From Clostridiales bacterium (GTDB taxonomy: Bacteria > Bacillota > Clostridia > Christensenellales > Aristaeellaceae): 64,000 nt of DNA. Location of the stretch: positions 186,001 to 250,000 of the forward strand of contig JAIKWZ010000018.1 of the NCBI GenBank assembly GCA_024684375.1, in the 5' to 3' direction. Each line of letters opens with the position of its first letter. The first letter of the stretch is position 1. The translations under genes and the position numbers were made by a program. The notes beneath the pieces were generated by a model, which was not told the DNA's origin, did not search any database, and saw only the letters and a list, made by a program, of their open reading frames with translations. Below, piece after piece: positions 33,276-42,344 of the stretch.

Positions 33276-35891
33276 ATGAACGCTGAGAAATACACCAGAA
33301 AGTCACTTGAGGCGCTGCAACTGGCTCAGCAAACCGCCCTGAAATACGGTTCCCAGCAGATAGAGCAGCATCACCTGCTCTATGCTCTGCTCACGCAGGA
33401 CGGAGGACTCACGCCCGAGATCCTGAAAAAGCTCAACGTGGATATACGCCGTCTTTCCGACGACTGCCTCAAAGCTGTGGAAAGAACTCCCCGTGTCAGC
33501 GGCAGCGGCAGGGAAATGGATAAGGTATACATTTCACGGGATGTGAACGAAGCGCTGATCTCCGCCGAAGGAGAAGCGGAGCGCATGAAGGACGAGTTCG
33601 TATCGGTGGAGCATGTGCTGCTGGGGCTTATCCAGTGCGCGGGCGGCGAAGCGGCAAAGCTGTTCAGGACGTATCAGATAACCAGGGACAGGCTGCTGGG
33701 AGCGCTGCAGACGGTCAGGGGCAACAACCGTGTGACGAACGACAGTCCCGAGGATACCTACGAGGCGTTAAGCAAGTACGCGCAGGATCTGACCGCGCTG
33801 GCCAGAAAACAGAAGCTTGACCCGGTCATAGGCAGGGACAGCGAGATCAGGAACGTCATACGTATCCTGTCCAGAAAAACCAAAAACAACCCTGTGCTGA
33901 TTGGCGAGCCCGGCGTAGGCAAGACCGCCATAGCGGAGGGTCTGGCCCAGCGCATAGTGGCCGGTGACGTGCCTTCCTCCATAAAGGACAGGCAGCTGTA
34001 TTCTCTTGACATGGGCGCGCTCATCGCGGGCGCCAAGTACAAGGGAGAATTCGAGGAACGGCTCAAGGCTGTGCTCAAGGAGGTTACTTCCTCCGAAGGC
34101 AGGATAATCCTGTTCATAGACGAGCTGCATAACATTGTGGGCGCGGGCAAGGGCGAAGGGTCCATGGACGCGGGCAACCTGCTCAAGCCCATGCTGGCAA
34201 GGGGCGAACTGCACTGCATAGGCGCGACCACCCTTGACGAGTACAGAAAATATATAGAAAAAGACGCCGCGCTGGAGCGCCGTTTCCAGCCTGTGATGGT
34301 GGAAGAGCCTACGGTCGAGGACACCATAAGCATATTAAGGGGCCTGGAGGAACGCTACGAGGTGTTCCACGGCGTGAAGATCACCGACCAGGCGCTGGTG
34401 GAGGCCGCGGTGCTGTCAAACCGCTACATTTCCGACCGGTTCCTGCCCGACAAGGCCATAGACCTGGTGGACGAAGCCTGCGCGATGGTCAGGACGGAAA
34501 TGGATTCCATGCCGCAGGAGCTTGACGAGATACGCAGGACGATCATGCGCATGGAGATCGAGGAAGTTGCCCTTGAGAACGATGCGGGCGAGAAGGCCAC
34601 GGCTGAGCGGCTCAAGAAGCTGAGGCAGGAACTCTACGAGAAGCGCGACGAGTTCAACGAGATGAAGCTGAGGTGGGAGAACGAAAAGGAGTCCATCCAC
34701 AAGGTGCGTCAGCTCAGGGAACAGATCGAGCAGGTAAACGCGGATATACAGCTGGCGGAGCGCGATTATGACCTTAACAAGGCTGCCGAGCTCAAGTACG
34801 GCAAACTGCCCGAGCTCCAGAAACAGCTGGAGGCCGCGGAAAACGAGGCCGACAAGGATCCTTCCGCGCGCACGCTGCTCAGGGACAAAGTCACCGAGGA
34901 CGAGATCGCGCGCATAGTCAGCCGCTGGACGGGCATTCCTGTGACGCGCCTTATGGAGAGCGAAAGGGAGAAGCTTTTGCACCTGGACGAGCAGCTGCAC
35001 AAACGGGTCATAGGACAGGACGAGGCTGTAACGCTCGTGAGCGAAGCTATCCTCAGGAGCCGTGCAGGCATACAGGCGCCAGGGCGGCCCATAGGCTCGT
35101 TCATGTTCTTAGGGCCCACGGGCGTGGGCAAAACGGAGCTGGCCAAGGCGCTTGCGCAGGCGCTGTTCGACGATGAAAAGGCCATGGTCAGGATAGACAT
35201 GAGCGAGTACATGGAGAAATTCTCCGTGTCGCGCCTCATCGGAGCGCCTCCGGGCTACGTGGGCTACGACGAGGGCGGACAGCTCACCGAAGCGGTCAGG
35301 CGCAGGCCCTACTGCGTGGTGCTGTTCGACGAGATCGAAAAAGCGCATCCGGACGTGTTCAACGTTCTGCTGCAGCTGCTGGACGACGGCAGGCTCACAG
35401 ACAGCCAGGGCCACACGGTGGACTTTGCCAACACCATCATCATCATGACATCCAACCTGGGCAGCGATGTGATACTCGGCGGCATAGGCGCGGACGGACG
35501 GCTTTCTGACGATGCCGTGCAGGAAGTGGACGAACTGCTCAAGAGCGCTTTCCGTCCCGAGTTCCTGAACCGCCTGGACGAGATAATCTACTTCAAGGGG
35601 CTTACGCGTGAGCAGGTCACCGACATCGCGCAGCTGATGATCGACGACGTGAACAGGCGCATAAGCGACAAAGGCATCAGCGTGGTGCTGACTGACGGAG
35701 CGATGGACAAAGTCATAAGCGAAGCGTACTCTCCCGAGTTCGGCGCAAGGCCGCTGCGCAGGTACATACAGAGGAACATCGAGACGCTGCTGGCCAAAGC
35801 GCTGCTTAGGGGTGACATCGTACAGGACGAGACAGCGGTGATAGACGCGAACGACACCGGCTTGTTCGTAGCCAGGACGACCAAGGAATAA
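33276..35891 (+). CDS. clpB: ATP-dependent disaggregase ClpB
   Basis: The 871-residue chaperone has all ClpB parts: N-domain with two Clp-N repeats ([38 protein letters not shown]), NBD1 with Walker [10 protein letters not shown], the coiled-coil middle domain (about 410-530, Glu/Lys/Leu-rich), and NBD2 with [15 protein letters not shown] and Walker [15 protein letters not shown]. The long coiled-coil distinguishes it from ClpC, and the absence of an IGF/IGL-type ClpP-binding tripeptide fits ClpB. GGGAGGGG before ATG 33276 sets the start. It resolubilises aggregated proteins with DnaK, under CtsR control. Confidence 0.95.
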   Translation: MNAEKYTRKSLEALQLAQQTALKYGSQQIEQHHLLYALLTQDGGLTPEILKKLNVDIRRLSDDCLKAVERTPRVSGSGREMDKVYISRDVNEALISAEGEAERMKDEFVSVEHVLLGLIQCAGGEAAKLFRTYQITRDRLLGALQTVRGNNRVTNDSPEDTYEALSKYAQDLTALARKQKLDPVIGRDSEIRNVIRILSRKTKNNPVLIGEPGVGKTAIAEGLAQRIVAGDVPSSIKDRQLYSLDMGALIAGAKYKGEFEERLKAVLKEVTSSEGRIILFIDELHNIVGAGKGEGSMDAGNLLKPMLARGELHCIGATTLDEYRKYIEKDAALERRFQPVMVEEPTVEDTISILRGLEERYEVFHGVKITDQALVEAAVLSNRYISDRFLPDKAIDLVDEACAMVRTEMDSMPQELDEIRRTIMRMEIEEVALENDAGEKATAERLKKLRQELYEKRDEFNEMKLRWENEKESIHKVRQLREQIEQVNADIQLAERDYDLNKAAELKYGKLPELQKQLEAAENEADKDPSARTLLRDKVTEDEIARIVSRWTGIPVTRLMESEREKLLHLDEQLHKRVIGQDEAVTLVSEAILRSRAGIQAPGRPIGSFMFLGPTGVGKTELAKALAQALFDDEKAMVRIDMSEYMEKFSVSRLIGAPPGYVGYDEGGQLTEAVRRRPYCVVLFDEIEKAHPDVFNVLLQLLDDGRLTDSQGHTVDFANTIIIMTSNLGSDVILGGIGADGRLSDDAVQEVDELLKSAFRPEFLNRLDEIIYFKGLTREQVTDIAQLMIDDVNRRISDKGISVVLTDGAMDKVISEAYSPEFGARPLRRYIQRNIETLLAKALLRGDIVQDETAVIDANDTGLFVARTTKE

Positions 35892-35914
35892 CGCTCATTC
35901 CTCAGGCATACGCG

Positions 35915-35942
35915 AAGCGCCGCCCATATGGGCGGCGCTTTT
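35915..35942 (+). terminator. Rho-independent terminator of clpB
   Basis: An 11-bp stem (AAGCGCCGCCC / GGGCGGCGCTT) with loop atat is followed by TTTT, 24 bases after the clpB stop. Confidence 0.88.
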
Positions 35943-36325
35943 GCGCTGAAGGAGCTGCGCGGCGATCTCAAGCTGCCGGGGCATGTCCTGAACAAACCGC
36001 TTAAATATGCTCATGGCAGTATCGCAGTCCATTAAATCTGCTTTGTTTTCCGTATCCAAACTTGCGTGATGATCCAGGAAAATAAAAAAACAGACCGGAC
36101 AGTGGAAAAATCATCCGGACGGATGAATGTTAAATTTTCAACAATCCGGTGCCCGAAATCCGACGAAAACCCAAACTGTTAAATGCCTTGATTTTGTTCG
36201 CAATTCGAAATGAATGTTAAGAACGACTGCATATCTTTTCCGAAGTTTTCAGAAAAACATATCAAAAGCTAACCTGAGATTAACATATGGCAGTTTTTGC
36301 CGCGCGCAGGAGAGGGCCGTTTGTC
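35943..36325. other. AT-rich intergenic region with short repeats, no clear gene
   Basis: About 380 bases separate the clpB terminator from the next promoter. The left third, read on the minus strand, continues a small open frame ending at 35895 (45 codons from 36032) whose translation MDCDTAMSIFKRFVQDMPRQ looks protein-like but has no ribosome site; it may be a gene remnant. The rest is AT-rich and contains an exact 11-base direct repeat ATGAATGTTAA (36123-36133 and 36210-36220), further TTAAC/GTTAA motifs (36178, 36280, 36337) and a palindrome CATCCG-GA-CGGATG (36112-36125). These may be regulator sites for the CbiC-like gene. Confidence 0.5.
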
Positions 36326-36354
36326 TTGACGAATACTTAACAAAACACTATAAT
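36326..36354 (+). promoter_or_regulatory. Promoter for the CbiC-like gene
   Basis: TTGACG (36326-36331), a 17-base spacer and TATAAT (36349-36354), about 50 bases upstream of the start codon. Confidence 0.8.
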
Positions 36355-36403
36355 TACGCTCTGTATTCGCAATGATATGCGGACGTCCCAAGAGGTGAAA
36401 CCG

Positions 36404-37006
36404 ATGATAAAGCGAACACGGCGGGTTGCGGATCTGCGACGTTCCATTCTGCCGTTTTCAAATGAAGAGACAGAGCTCGCAGCTCAAAAGCTGCTCGAAA
36501 AAACCGGCGACGAGGCCTTGAGCGCCAGCCTCCAGTTCAGCCCCACGGCGATCAGCGGAATAAGGCAGCTAGCCCGGAACGGCGGCGTGATAGTGTGCGA
36601 CACGCAGGTGCTTGCGAGCCTGGTCAAGAATATGCTTCCGTCGGAACTTCCCCTTGAGGTAAGGTGCTTTATCGACGAAAAGGAAGTGCTCATGAGGGCG
36701 GACGCCATGCGCACCACACGCGCCGAGGTCGCGGTGGATCTGGCGCTGGAAAGCGAAGGCGGCAAGCTCTTTATGATTGGTTCCGCGCCCGCCGCACTCA
36801 GCCGGGTGATGCAGCACCGCAGGCGCAGGCCCCTGACGGGAGTAAGCGTGCTCACGTCGCTCAACGGGTTTTCAAACGCCATTTCTCTTAAGGAGCGGCT
36901 GCGGGAAAGCGACATGCCGTACATTCTGACCCGCGGCAAAAACGGGGGAGTGAACGCCGCCTGCGACATTCTGGAATGCGTGCTTGAGACAATAAAGGAA
37001 AAATGA
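36404..37006 (+). CDS. CobH/CbiC (precorrin-8X methylmutase)-like protein lacking the catalytic histidine
   Basis: The 200-residue protein aligns by eye with the precorrin-8X/cobalt-precorrin-8 methylmutase fold: TGDEALSASLQFSPTAISGI, NGGVIVCDTQVLASLV (family: G.IV.D..MV..GI), FMIGSAPAALSRVMQ (family: IGNAPTAL), SLNGFSNAISLKERL (family: GFV.A.ESK) and ILTRGKNGGVNAACDIL (family: RGRKGGS). In true enzymes a His in an RxIHxTGD-like segment moves the methyl group; here the segment reads LLEKTGD, with Glu32 at that position. No other cobalamin gene is in the window. It may be a repurposed tetrapyrrole-binding protein or a different mutase. GAGGTGAAA before ATG 36404 sets the start; the gene has its own promoter. 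Confidence 0.65.
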   Translation: MIKRTRRVADLRRSILPFSNEETELAAQKLLEKTGDEALSASLQFSPTAISGIRQLARNGGVIVCDTQVLASLVKNMLPSELPLEVRCFIDEKEVLMRADAMRTTRAEVAVDLALESEGGKLFMIGSAPAALSRVMQHRRRRPLTGVSVLTSLNGFSNAISLKERLRESDMPYILTRGKNGGVNAACDILECVLETIKEK

Positions 37007-37015
37007 AAATACAGA

Positions 37016-37040
37016 AGCCCCTGCCGTTAAGGCGGGGGCT
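37016..37040 (+). terminator. Hairpin, likely terminator
   Basis: A ten-pair stem (AGCCCCTGCC / GGCGGGGGCT, one T-G pair) with loop gttaa begins ten bases after the CbiC-like stop. The following U-tract is weak (CTTATG), so efficiency is uncertain. Confidence 0.55.
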
Positions 37041-37132
37041 CTTATGTAGCCGTATTTTTGTTAAATTTGGGATAAATCCCACATAATTAATAAAAAACTC
37101 ACAGAATTTACCTCTTTTTGTATTGGAAAATG

Positions 37133-37162
37133 TTGGAAACAAGGCCCAGAGAGTGGTATAAT
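37133..37162 (+). promoter_or_regulatory. Promoter of the nine-gene aldolase/2-oxoacid dehydrogenase operon
   Basis: TTGGAA (37133-37138), an 18-base spacer and TATAAT (37157-37162), about 30 bases upstream of the DeoR start. The surrounding 100 bases are AT-rich. The next gaps in the run to 48452 are all under 25 bases, so this is probably the only promoter for the operon. Confidence 0.7.
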
Positions 37163-37193
37163 ACACTAAATCATTTATGAGGAGGCAGCTTAA

Positions 37194-37970
37194 GTGCTGG
37201 CAGAGGAGCGCAGGGAAAGCATACTTGCAAGCCTGAACACCCAGGGGCAGGTCGGCGTGGGAGAGCTGGCCCGCCGTTTCCATGTCAGCGAGGAGACCGT
37301 GCGCAGGGACCTTGAGGAACTGGAACGCCAGGGCCTGGCAAGGCGCGTACACGGCGGCGCGATGACCGAGGGCAGGACGCGTCTGGAAACGCCGTACGAT
37401 ACCCGCAGGCGCACCAATGTTGCTTCCAAGCAGCTTATAGCCCGTCTTGCCTCGGAACTGATAGGGGACGGGGAGTACATAATGATGGACGAAAGCTCCA
37501 CCTCATTCTATCTTGCCACCCTGATCAAAAGTCTTAAGCGCCTGACGGTGATAACCAACTCCATGGAAATAGTCTCAGAGTTAAGTCCTGTGGAGGGCTG
37601 GACGGTCATGTGCACGGGCGGGATCAAGCGCCAAAGCGCGCCTTCCTTCGCAGGACACGTGGCTGAAAGCATGGTATCCGGATATCACGTGGATAAAGCT
37701 ATCATTTCCTGTGACAGCGTGAGCATCGACGCGGGCTTTACAGACCGGCACGAGGACACTGCCCTTATCAAGCGCGCCATGATGGCAAGCGCCCGGCAGG
37801 TGATGCTTTTGTGCGACCGTACCAAGCTGGACAGGACCGCGTTCGCGAAGATCGGCAGCCTGAATGAGATCGACTACTTTGTTACCGACGCGCCCCTTGA
37901 CGCAAAGTGGCGGGAGACGCTCCTCGCCCGGGGCGTAAAGCTAATCTGCCCGGAGGAGGAACAAAAATGA
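37194..37970 (+). CDS. DeoR family transcriptional regulator
   Basis: The 258-residue protein starts with GTG, set by AGGAGG eight bases upstream. It has the N-terminal DeoR helix-turn-helix (SILASLNTQGQVGVGELARR, VSEETVRRDLEELERQGL, then ARRVHGGA, the classic signature) and a C-terminal sugar-phosphate isomerase-like sensor (DESSTSFYLATL; VITNSMEIVSEL; CTGGIKRQSAPSF; ALIKRAMMASARQVMLLCDRTKL, with the Lys that binds a phosphosugar). It heads the operon it probably controls; phosphorylated sugars usually release such repressors. The stop codon overlaps the aldolase start (ATGA). Confidence 0.93.
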   Translation: MLAEERRESILASLNTQGQVGVGELARRFHVSEETVRRDLEELERQGLARRVHGGAMTEGRTRLETPYDTRRRTNVASKQLIARLASELIGDGEYIMMDESSTSFYLATLIKSLKRLTVITNSMEIVSELSPVEGWTVMCTGGIKRQSAPSFAGHVAESMVSGYHVDKAIISCDSVSIDAGFTDRHEDTALIKRAMMASARQVMLLCDRTKLDRTAFAKIGSLNEIDYFVTDAPLDAKWRETLLARGVKLICPEEEQK

Positions 37971-39013
37971 ATCTGTCACCGCTTATCTATTTTTCCCGTC
38001 TGTACGGAGCTAACCCCGCGCTGGTGTGCTGCGGCGGGGGCAACACCTCCATGAAGGAGGGCGGCGTGATGTACGTCAAAGGTTCCGGCACCGCGCTTAA
38101 GGACGCGGTGACCGAGACGTTCGTGGGCATGGACAGAGACAAACTGCTAAAAATGCTGGACGAGCCCTATCCCAGCGACGACAAGGAGCGTGAGGCCAAA
38201 TTCGTCAGCGACTGCATGGCCGCCCGGCTCCCCGGTGAGGAAAACAAGCGTCCCAGCGTAGAGGCGCTTTTGCACGCCCTGTTCCCTCAGAAATTCGTGC
38301 TGCACCTGCATCCCACGCTGGTGAACGGGCTCACCTGTTCAAGGGAGGGCGAGGCCTGGTGCGAACAGCTCTTCGGGAAAAGCGTGGTGTGGGTAAGCGC
38401 GTGCAAGCCCGGCTACACGCTTGCCAAGCTCATGAAGGACGTGTTTGATTCCGCTGACCGCCCGATCAAGACCGTGCTGCTGGAAAACCACGGCGTGTTT
38501 TTCGCTGCCGACACGGTGGAGGATCTGGGAACGCATTTAAACGGCATGCTCAACGCCCTTTCATCCGTTGCTAAGGAAGCGCCATCTGCCGATGGCGAGA
38601 CGCTGTCTCAGTTTGCGGAAAAGCTGAAGGCGGCAAGCGGCAGGGCGGAAGTGCGATTTACCGGCAGCCTTCTTGCAAAGCACTTCGCGGCGGACAGAGA
38701 GACCGCTCAGAAAGTCATGAAGCCCTTTAATCCCGACGAGATCGTGTACTGCGGCGCGGGCGTGGACTTTGCCGAAAGCGCGGATGAAATAACTGAGATA
38801 CGTTCCAATGTGCTCATCCTCAAGGGCGAAGGCGTGTTCACCTTCGGGGACACTCCCAAGGCTGCGGACAACAGCATGATGCTGTTCAAGGACTCCATGG
38901 CCATAGCCTGGTATGCGGGCTATTTCGGAGGCGAGCAGCCGATGAGCGACGAGCTCGTGGATTTTATAACCAACTGGGAAGTCGAAAGCTACAGAAGAAA
39001 AGTAGTCAAATAA
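37967..39013 (+). CDS. Class II aldolase/adducin-family protein
   Basis: This 348-residue protein has the zinc aldolase core: CGGGNTSMKEGGVMYVKGSG (glycine-rich phosphate loop), FVLHLHPTLVNGL (His113, His115) and LLENHGVFF (His175). The arrangement is that of rhamnulose-/fuculose-type aldolases, which cleave a ketose 1-phosphate to DHAP and an aldehyde. The rest, about 190 onwards, resembles the extended N-terminal half of the bifunctional RhaEW protein (YuxG type), whose other half is a short-chain dehydrogenase; here that dehydrogenase is the separate next gene. GGAGGA precedes ATG 37967, which overlaps the regulator stop by four bases. The exact sugar is not determined. Confidence 0.8.
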   Translation: MNLSPLIYFSRLYGANPALVCCGGGNTSMKEGGVMYVKGSGTALKDAVTETFVGMDRDKLLKMLDEPYPSDDKEREAKFVSDCMAARLPGEENKRPSVEALLHALFPQKFVLHLHPTLVNGLTCSREGEAWCEQLFGKSVVWVSACKPGYTLAKLMKDVFDSADRPIKTVLLENHGVFFAADTVEDLGTHLNGMLNALSSVAKEAPSADGETLSQFAEKLKAASGRAEVRFTGSLLAKHFAADRETAQKVMKPFNPDEIVYCGAGVDFAESADEITEIRSNVLILKGEGVFTFGDTPKAADNSMMLFKDSMAIAWYAGYFGGEQPMSDELVDFITNWEVESYRRKVVK

Positions 39014-39025
39014 GGGGGAAATACC

Positions 39026-39898
39026 ATGACGCTTGAGGAAGCGAAAGTTTACGCGGCCAAACACGTGCACGAAAGGCCTGCCACCTGCGGCCGCCTGGCG
39101 GGCAAGATCGCCATCGTCACCGGCGCTGCGCAGGGTTTTGGCTACGGCATAGCCAAAGAGATGCTGGACGAAGGGGCCAGCATAATGGTCGCTGATCTCA
39201 ACGAAGCGCTGGCCAAGACAGTTTCCGAAGAATTCGGCGAGCATGCTTCATATGTGAAGGTGGACGTCAGCGACCCCGCCAGCGTGGAGGGCATGGTCAT
39301 AAAGACTGTGGAGACCTTCGGCGGGCTGGACATATTTGTGTCCAACGCGGGCGTGGCCATCGCGGGCAGTCTGGACGAAATGGTTCCTGAAAAGTTCGAT
39401 TTCGTGACGAAGATCAACTACAAGGGCTATTTCCTGTGCGCGAAGTACGCCTCCGCCATCATGAAAGCCCAGTACGAAGCAGACCAAAGTCTGTTTTTCG
39501 ACATCATACAGATCAACTCCAAGAGCGGTCTTGAGGGCAGCAAGAACAACTTTGCCTACGCGGGCGGAAAATTCGGCGGCATAGGACTTACTCAGTCCTT
39601 CGCCATGGAACTGGCGCCCTGGAACATCAAGGTCAACGCCATCTGCCCCGGCAACTACTACGACGGGCCGCTGTGGAGCGATCCCGAAAAGGGCCTGTTC
39701 GTGCAGTACCTTAAGGCAGGCAAGGTCCCCGGCGCCCAGACGGTTGAGGACGTCAGGAAGTTCTACCTGTCCAAGTCGCTCATCAAGCGCGGCTGCCTGC
39801 CCAGGGACGTGGCAAAGGGCGTGTGCTATCTGGTCGAGCAGGAATACGAGACCGGTCAGGCGCTTCCCATCACGGGCGGCCAGGTGATGCTGTCATAG
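39026..39898 (+). CDS. Short-chain dehydrogenase/reductase
   Basis: A 290-residue SDR. Cofactor loop AIVTGAAQGFGYGIAKEM, DIFVSNAGVAIAG, catalytic Ser in QINSKSGLEGS, and Tyr-x3-Lys in FAYAGGKFGGIG. ADLNEA after the second strand (Asp at its end) favours NAD over NADP. A lead of about 27 residues precedes the fold. It resembles the dehydrogenase half of YuxG-like aldolase/dehydrogenases and sorbitol-6-phosphate dehydrogenases. It lies 12 bases after the aldolase gene. Oxidation of an aldehyde-linked alcohol or a sugar phosphate is expected; the substrate is unknown. Confidence 0.88.
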   Translation: MTLEEAKVYAAKHVHERPATCGRLAGKIAIVTGAAQGFGYGIAKEMLDEGASIMVADLNEALAKTVSEEFGEHASYVKVDVSDPASVEGMVIKTVETFGGLDIFVSNAGVAIAGSLDEMVPEKFDFVTKINYKGYFLCAKYASAIMKAQYEADQSLFFDIIQINSKSGLEGSKNNFAYAGGKFGGIGLTQSFAMELAPWNIKVNAICPGNYYDGPLWSDPEKGLFVQYLKAGKVPGAQTVEDVRKFYLSKSLIKRGCLPRDVAKGVCYLVEQEYETGQALPITGGQVMLS

Positions 39899-39907
39899 GA
39901 GCTGAAA

Positions 39908-41083
39908 ATGGACAAGACACAGATCCTGGAGCTGCTTAACGCTCCAACGGCGGAACAGAGGCTGGAAAACCTCAAAAAGGTGCTGGCAGAGGAGACTCAA
40001 AAACCTGTCATACTGCCCCAGTACGCAAATAACCATATCCACACGACCTACTCCTTCAGCCCCTATTCTCCCACGGCGGCAGTATACTTTGCCCGCGCGG
40101 AGGGACTGAATACCTGCGGGATAATGGATCACGATTCCGTTTCCGGCGCCAAGGAGTTCAGGAAAGCAGGCATCATAGCCGGCATGGGCACCACCTGCGG
40201 CTTCGAGGGGCGCGTGAGCTTCAAAAATACCCCATTTGAAAGCAGAAGGCTCAACCATCCCGATCAGGCTGGCGCCGCTTACATGGCGTTCCACTCGATC
40301 CCGAGGGAAAGCCTGGACAAGGCGAGGGAGTATCTGCGTCCGCTGGTGGAGAAGCGCAACGAACGCAACCGCCTGATGGTGGACAAGATCAACGCCGAGA
40401 TGGCCTTCAGCGGCATCTCGATAGATTTTGACCGGGATGTGATTCCCCTTTCACAGTACCATGACGGCGGTTCCATAACCGAAAGGCACCTGCTTTATGC
40501 CCTGAGCCTTAAGATGATCGAAAAAGTTGGCCGGGAAAAGGTGCTGCCTTTCCTGAGGGAAGAACTTAAGATAAACCCCTCCGCCAAAGTCGCGGGATGG
40601 CTGAGCGACGTTTCGAGCCCCCATTTCGCCTACGACCTGCTGGGCGTTATGAAGAGCGAGCTGAACGCGCGGGTCTATATACCCGCGGACGAGGAAATGA
40701 TGACACTGGACGAGGCGGTGGCTTTTGCCCGGGACACGGGCGCGATACTCTGCTACGCTTATCTGGGAGATGTGGGACAGAGCGTCACGGGAGACAAAAA
40801 GGCACAGACCTTCGAGGACGCTTATCTTGATGAACTGCTCAGCTTCATAAGGGGCAGGGGAGTTGAGGGCGTGACATTCATGCCCAGCCGCAACACCCCG
40901 GCGCAGCTGGAAAGGCTTATGGGGCTGTGCGACAAATACGGCTTTACGCAGATCTCCGGCGAAGACATTAATTCTTCCCGTCAGAGCTTCATCTGCAGGG
41001 AGCTGGAAAAACCGGAGTTCCATCATTTGGTGGACGCGGCCTGGACGCTTGTAAACCGAGAAAAACGGGAGGATGAGGAATGA
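39908..41083 (+). CDS. PHP-domain metal-dependent phosphoesterase
   Basis: A 391-residue PHP-fold protein. Motif I NNHIHTTYSFSPYS, motif II IMDHDSVSGAKEF, a conserved Glu in TCGFEGRVSF and further His residues (AYMAFHSIP) form the expected trinuclear metal site; VSSPHFAYDLLGVM and a C-terminal EDINSSRQSF are less typical. Related PHP enzymes are histidinol phosphatases and cyclic or nucleoside bisphosphate phosphodiesterases. In this operon a sugar-phosphate phosphatase role is plausible but unproven. A GGAG site precedes the ATG; its last four bases overlap the next gene start. Confidence 0.8.
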   Translation: MDKTQILELLNAPTAEQRLENLKKVLAEETQKPVILPQYANNHIHTTYSFSPYSPTAAVYFARAEGLNTCGIMDHDSVSGAKEFRKAGIIAGMGTTCGFEGRVSFKNTPFESRRLNHPDQAGAAYMAFHSIPRESLDKAREYLRPLVEKRNERNRLMVDKINAEMAFSGISIDFDRDVIPLSQYHDGGSITERHLLYALSLKMIEKVGREKVLPFLREELKINPSAKVAGWLSDVSSPHFAYDLLGVMKSELNARVYIPADEEMMTLDEAVAFARDTGAILCYAYLGDVGQSVTGDKKAQTFEDAYLDELLSFIRGRGVEGVTFMPSRNTPAQLERLMGLCDKYGFTQISGEDINSSRQSFICRELEKPEFHHLVDAAWTLVNREKREDEE

Positions 41084-42342
41084 AGACCACAGCGGTAAGG
41101 CTTCACGGGAAGCAGGATCTGAGGCTGGACAGCTTCGAGCTGCCCGCGCTTCAGGAAGACCAGATACTGGCGAGGGTTGTGTGCGACTCCATCTGCATGT
41201 CCACATACAAGTGCGCAATGCAGGGCGAGGAGCACAAGCGCGTGCCCAAGGACGTAAAGGATAACCCCACCATCATGGGCCACGAGTTCTGCGGCGAGAT
41301 CATCAAAGTTGGCGCGAAGTGGCAGAACGAGTACAAGGCGGGCCAGCGCTTCGCGATCCAGCCCAACATCAACTACAAGGGCACCATGTGGGCGCCGGGC
41401 TATTCCTACAGGACCATCGGCGGTGACTCGACCTACATCATCATCCCCAATGAGTTCATGGAAGAAAAGTGCCTGCTGCCTTACGCGGGCGAGAACTACT
41501 TCGGCGCCTCGCTGTCCGAGCCCTTAAGCTGCGTGGCGGGCACCTTCAAGGCAATGTACCACACCACTAACGGCGTGTACGAGCACAAAATGGGCATCAA
41601 GCAGGGCGGCAAGATGGCGCTGCTGGCAAGCGTGGGCCCAATGGGTCTGGCGGCGATCGACTACATAATCCACACTGACAGGCGCCCGTCGCTGCTCACC
41701 ATCACCGACATCGACCAGGCCAGGCTCGACCGGGCGGCCAGCATATATACAATAGAAGAGGCCGCCAAGTGGGGCATCGAGCTGCACTACGTGAACACTG
41801 CCTGTGAAAACCCCGTCCAGGTGCTCATGGACATCAGCTGCGGCGAAGGCTATGACGACGTGGTGTGCTTCGCTCCCGTGACCGCGGTGGTGGAGCAGGC
41901 GGACCAGATACTGGGCCGCGACGGCTGCCTCAACTTCTTCGCGGGTCCCGGCAAGAAGGACTTCTACGCGAAACTGAATTTCTACAACGTGCACTATTCC
42001 TCCACCCACATCTGCGGCACGTCCGGCGGCAATACCCAGGACATGGCGGAGTGCCTGAAGATGATGGGCGAAGGCAGGCTCACACCCGCGGCGCTGGTGA
42101 CGCACATCGGAGGCCTGGACGCGGCGATCGACGCCACGCTCAACCTGCCCTCCATCCCCGGCGGGAAAAAGCTCATATACACTCATATCCGCATGCCCCT
42201 GACCGCCATAAGCGAGTTTGAGGAAAAGGGCAAGACGGATCCTATGTTCAAAGAACTGGCGAGACTGGTAAGCGAGACCAACGGGCTTTGGAACAGCAAA
42301 GCCGAGGAATATCTGTTAAACACACTCAGTAAGGAGGACTAA
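41080..42342 (+). CDS. Zinc-binding medium-chain dehydrogenase, sorbose-1-phosphate reductase-like
   Basis: A 420-residue MDR protein resembling SorE: MKTTAVRLHGKQDLRLDSF, VVCDSICMSTYKCAMQG (Cys at the usual catalytic-zinc position), IMGHEFCGEIIKVGAKW (GHExxG motif), cofactor loop ALLASVGPMGLAAIDYI and the C-terminal THIGGLDAAIDATLNLP. SorE reduces L-sorbose 1-phosphate to D-glucitol 6-phosphate. Its presence beside an SDR suggests paired redox steps on a hexitol or ketose phosphate. There is one strong caveat: the DeoR/aldolase neighbours are not those of standard sor operons. It overlaps the PHP gene by four bases and is followed after two bases by the E2 gene. Confidence 0.78.
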   Translation: MKTTAVRLHGKQDLRLDSFELPALQEDQILARVVCDSICMSTYKCAMQGEEHKRVPKDVKDNPTIMGHEFCGEIIKVGAKWQNEYKAGQRFAIQPNINYKGTMWAPGYSYRTIGGDSTYIIIPNEFMEEKCLLPYAGENYFGASLSEPLSCVAGTFKAMYHTTNGVYEHKMGIKQGGKMALLASVGPMGLAAIDYIIHTDRRPSLLTITDIDQARLDRAASIYTIEEAAKWGIELHYVNTACENPVQVLMDISCGEGYDDVVCFAPVTAVVEQADQILGRDGCLNFFAGPGKKDFYAKLNFYNVHYSSTHICGTSGGNTQDMAECLKMMGEGRLTPAALVTHIGGLDAAIDATLNLPSIPGGKKLIYTHIRMPLTAISEFEEKGKTDPMFKELARLVSETNGLWNSKAEEYLLNTLSKED

Positions 42343-42344
42343 TA

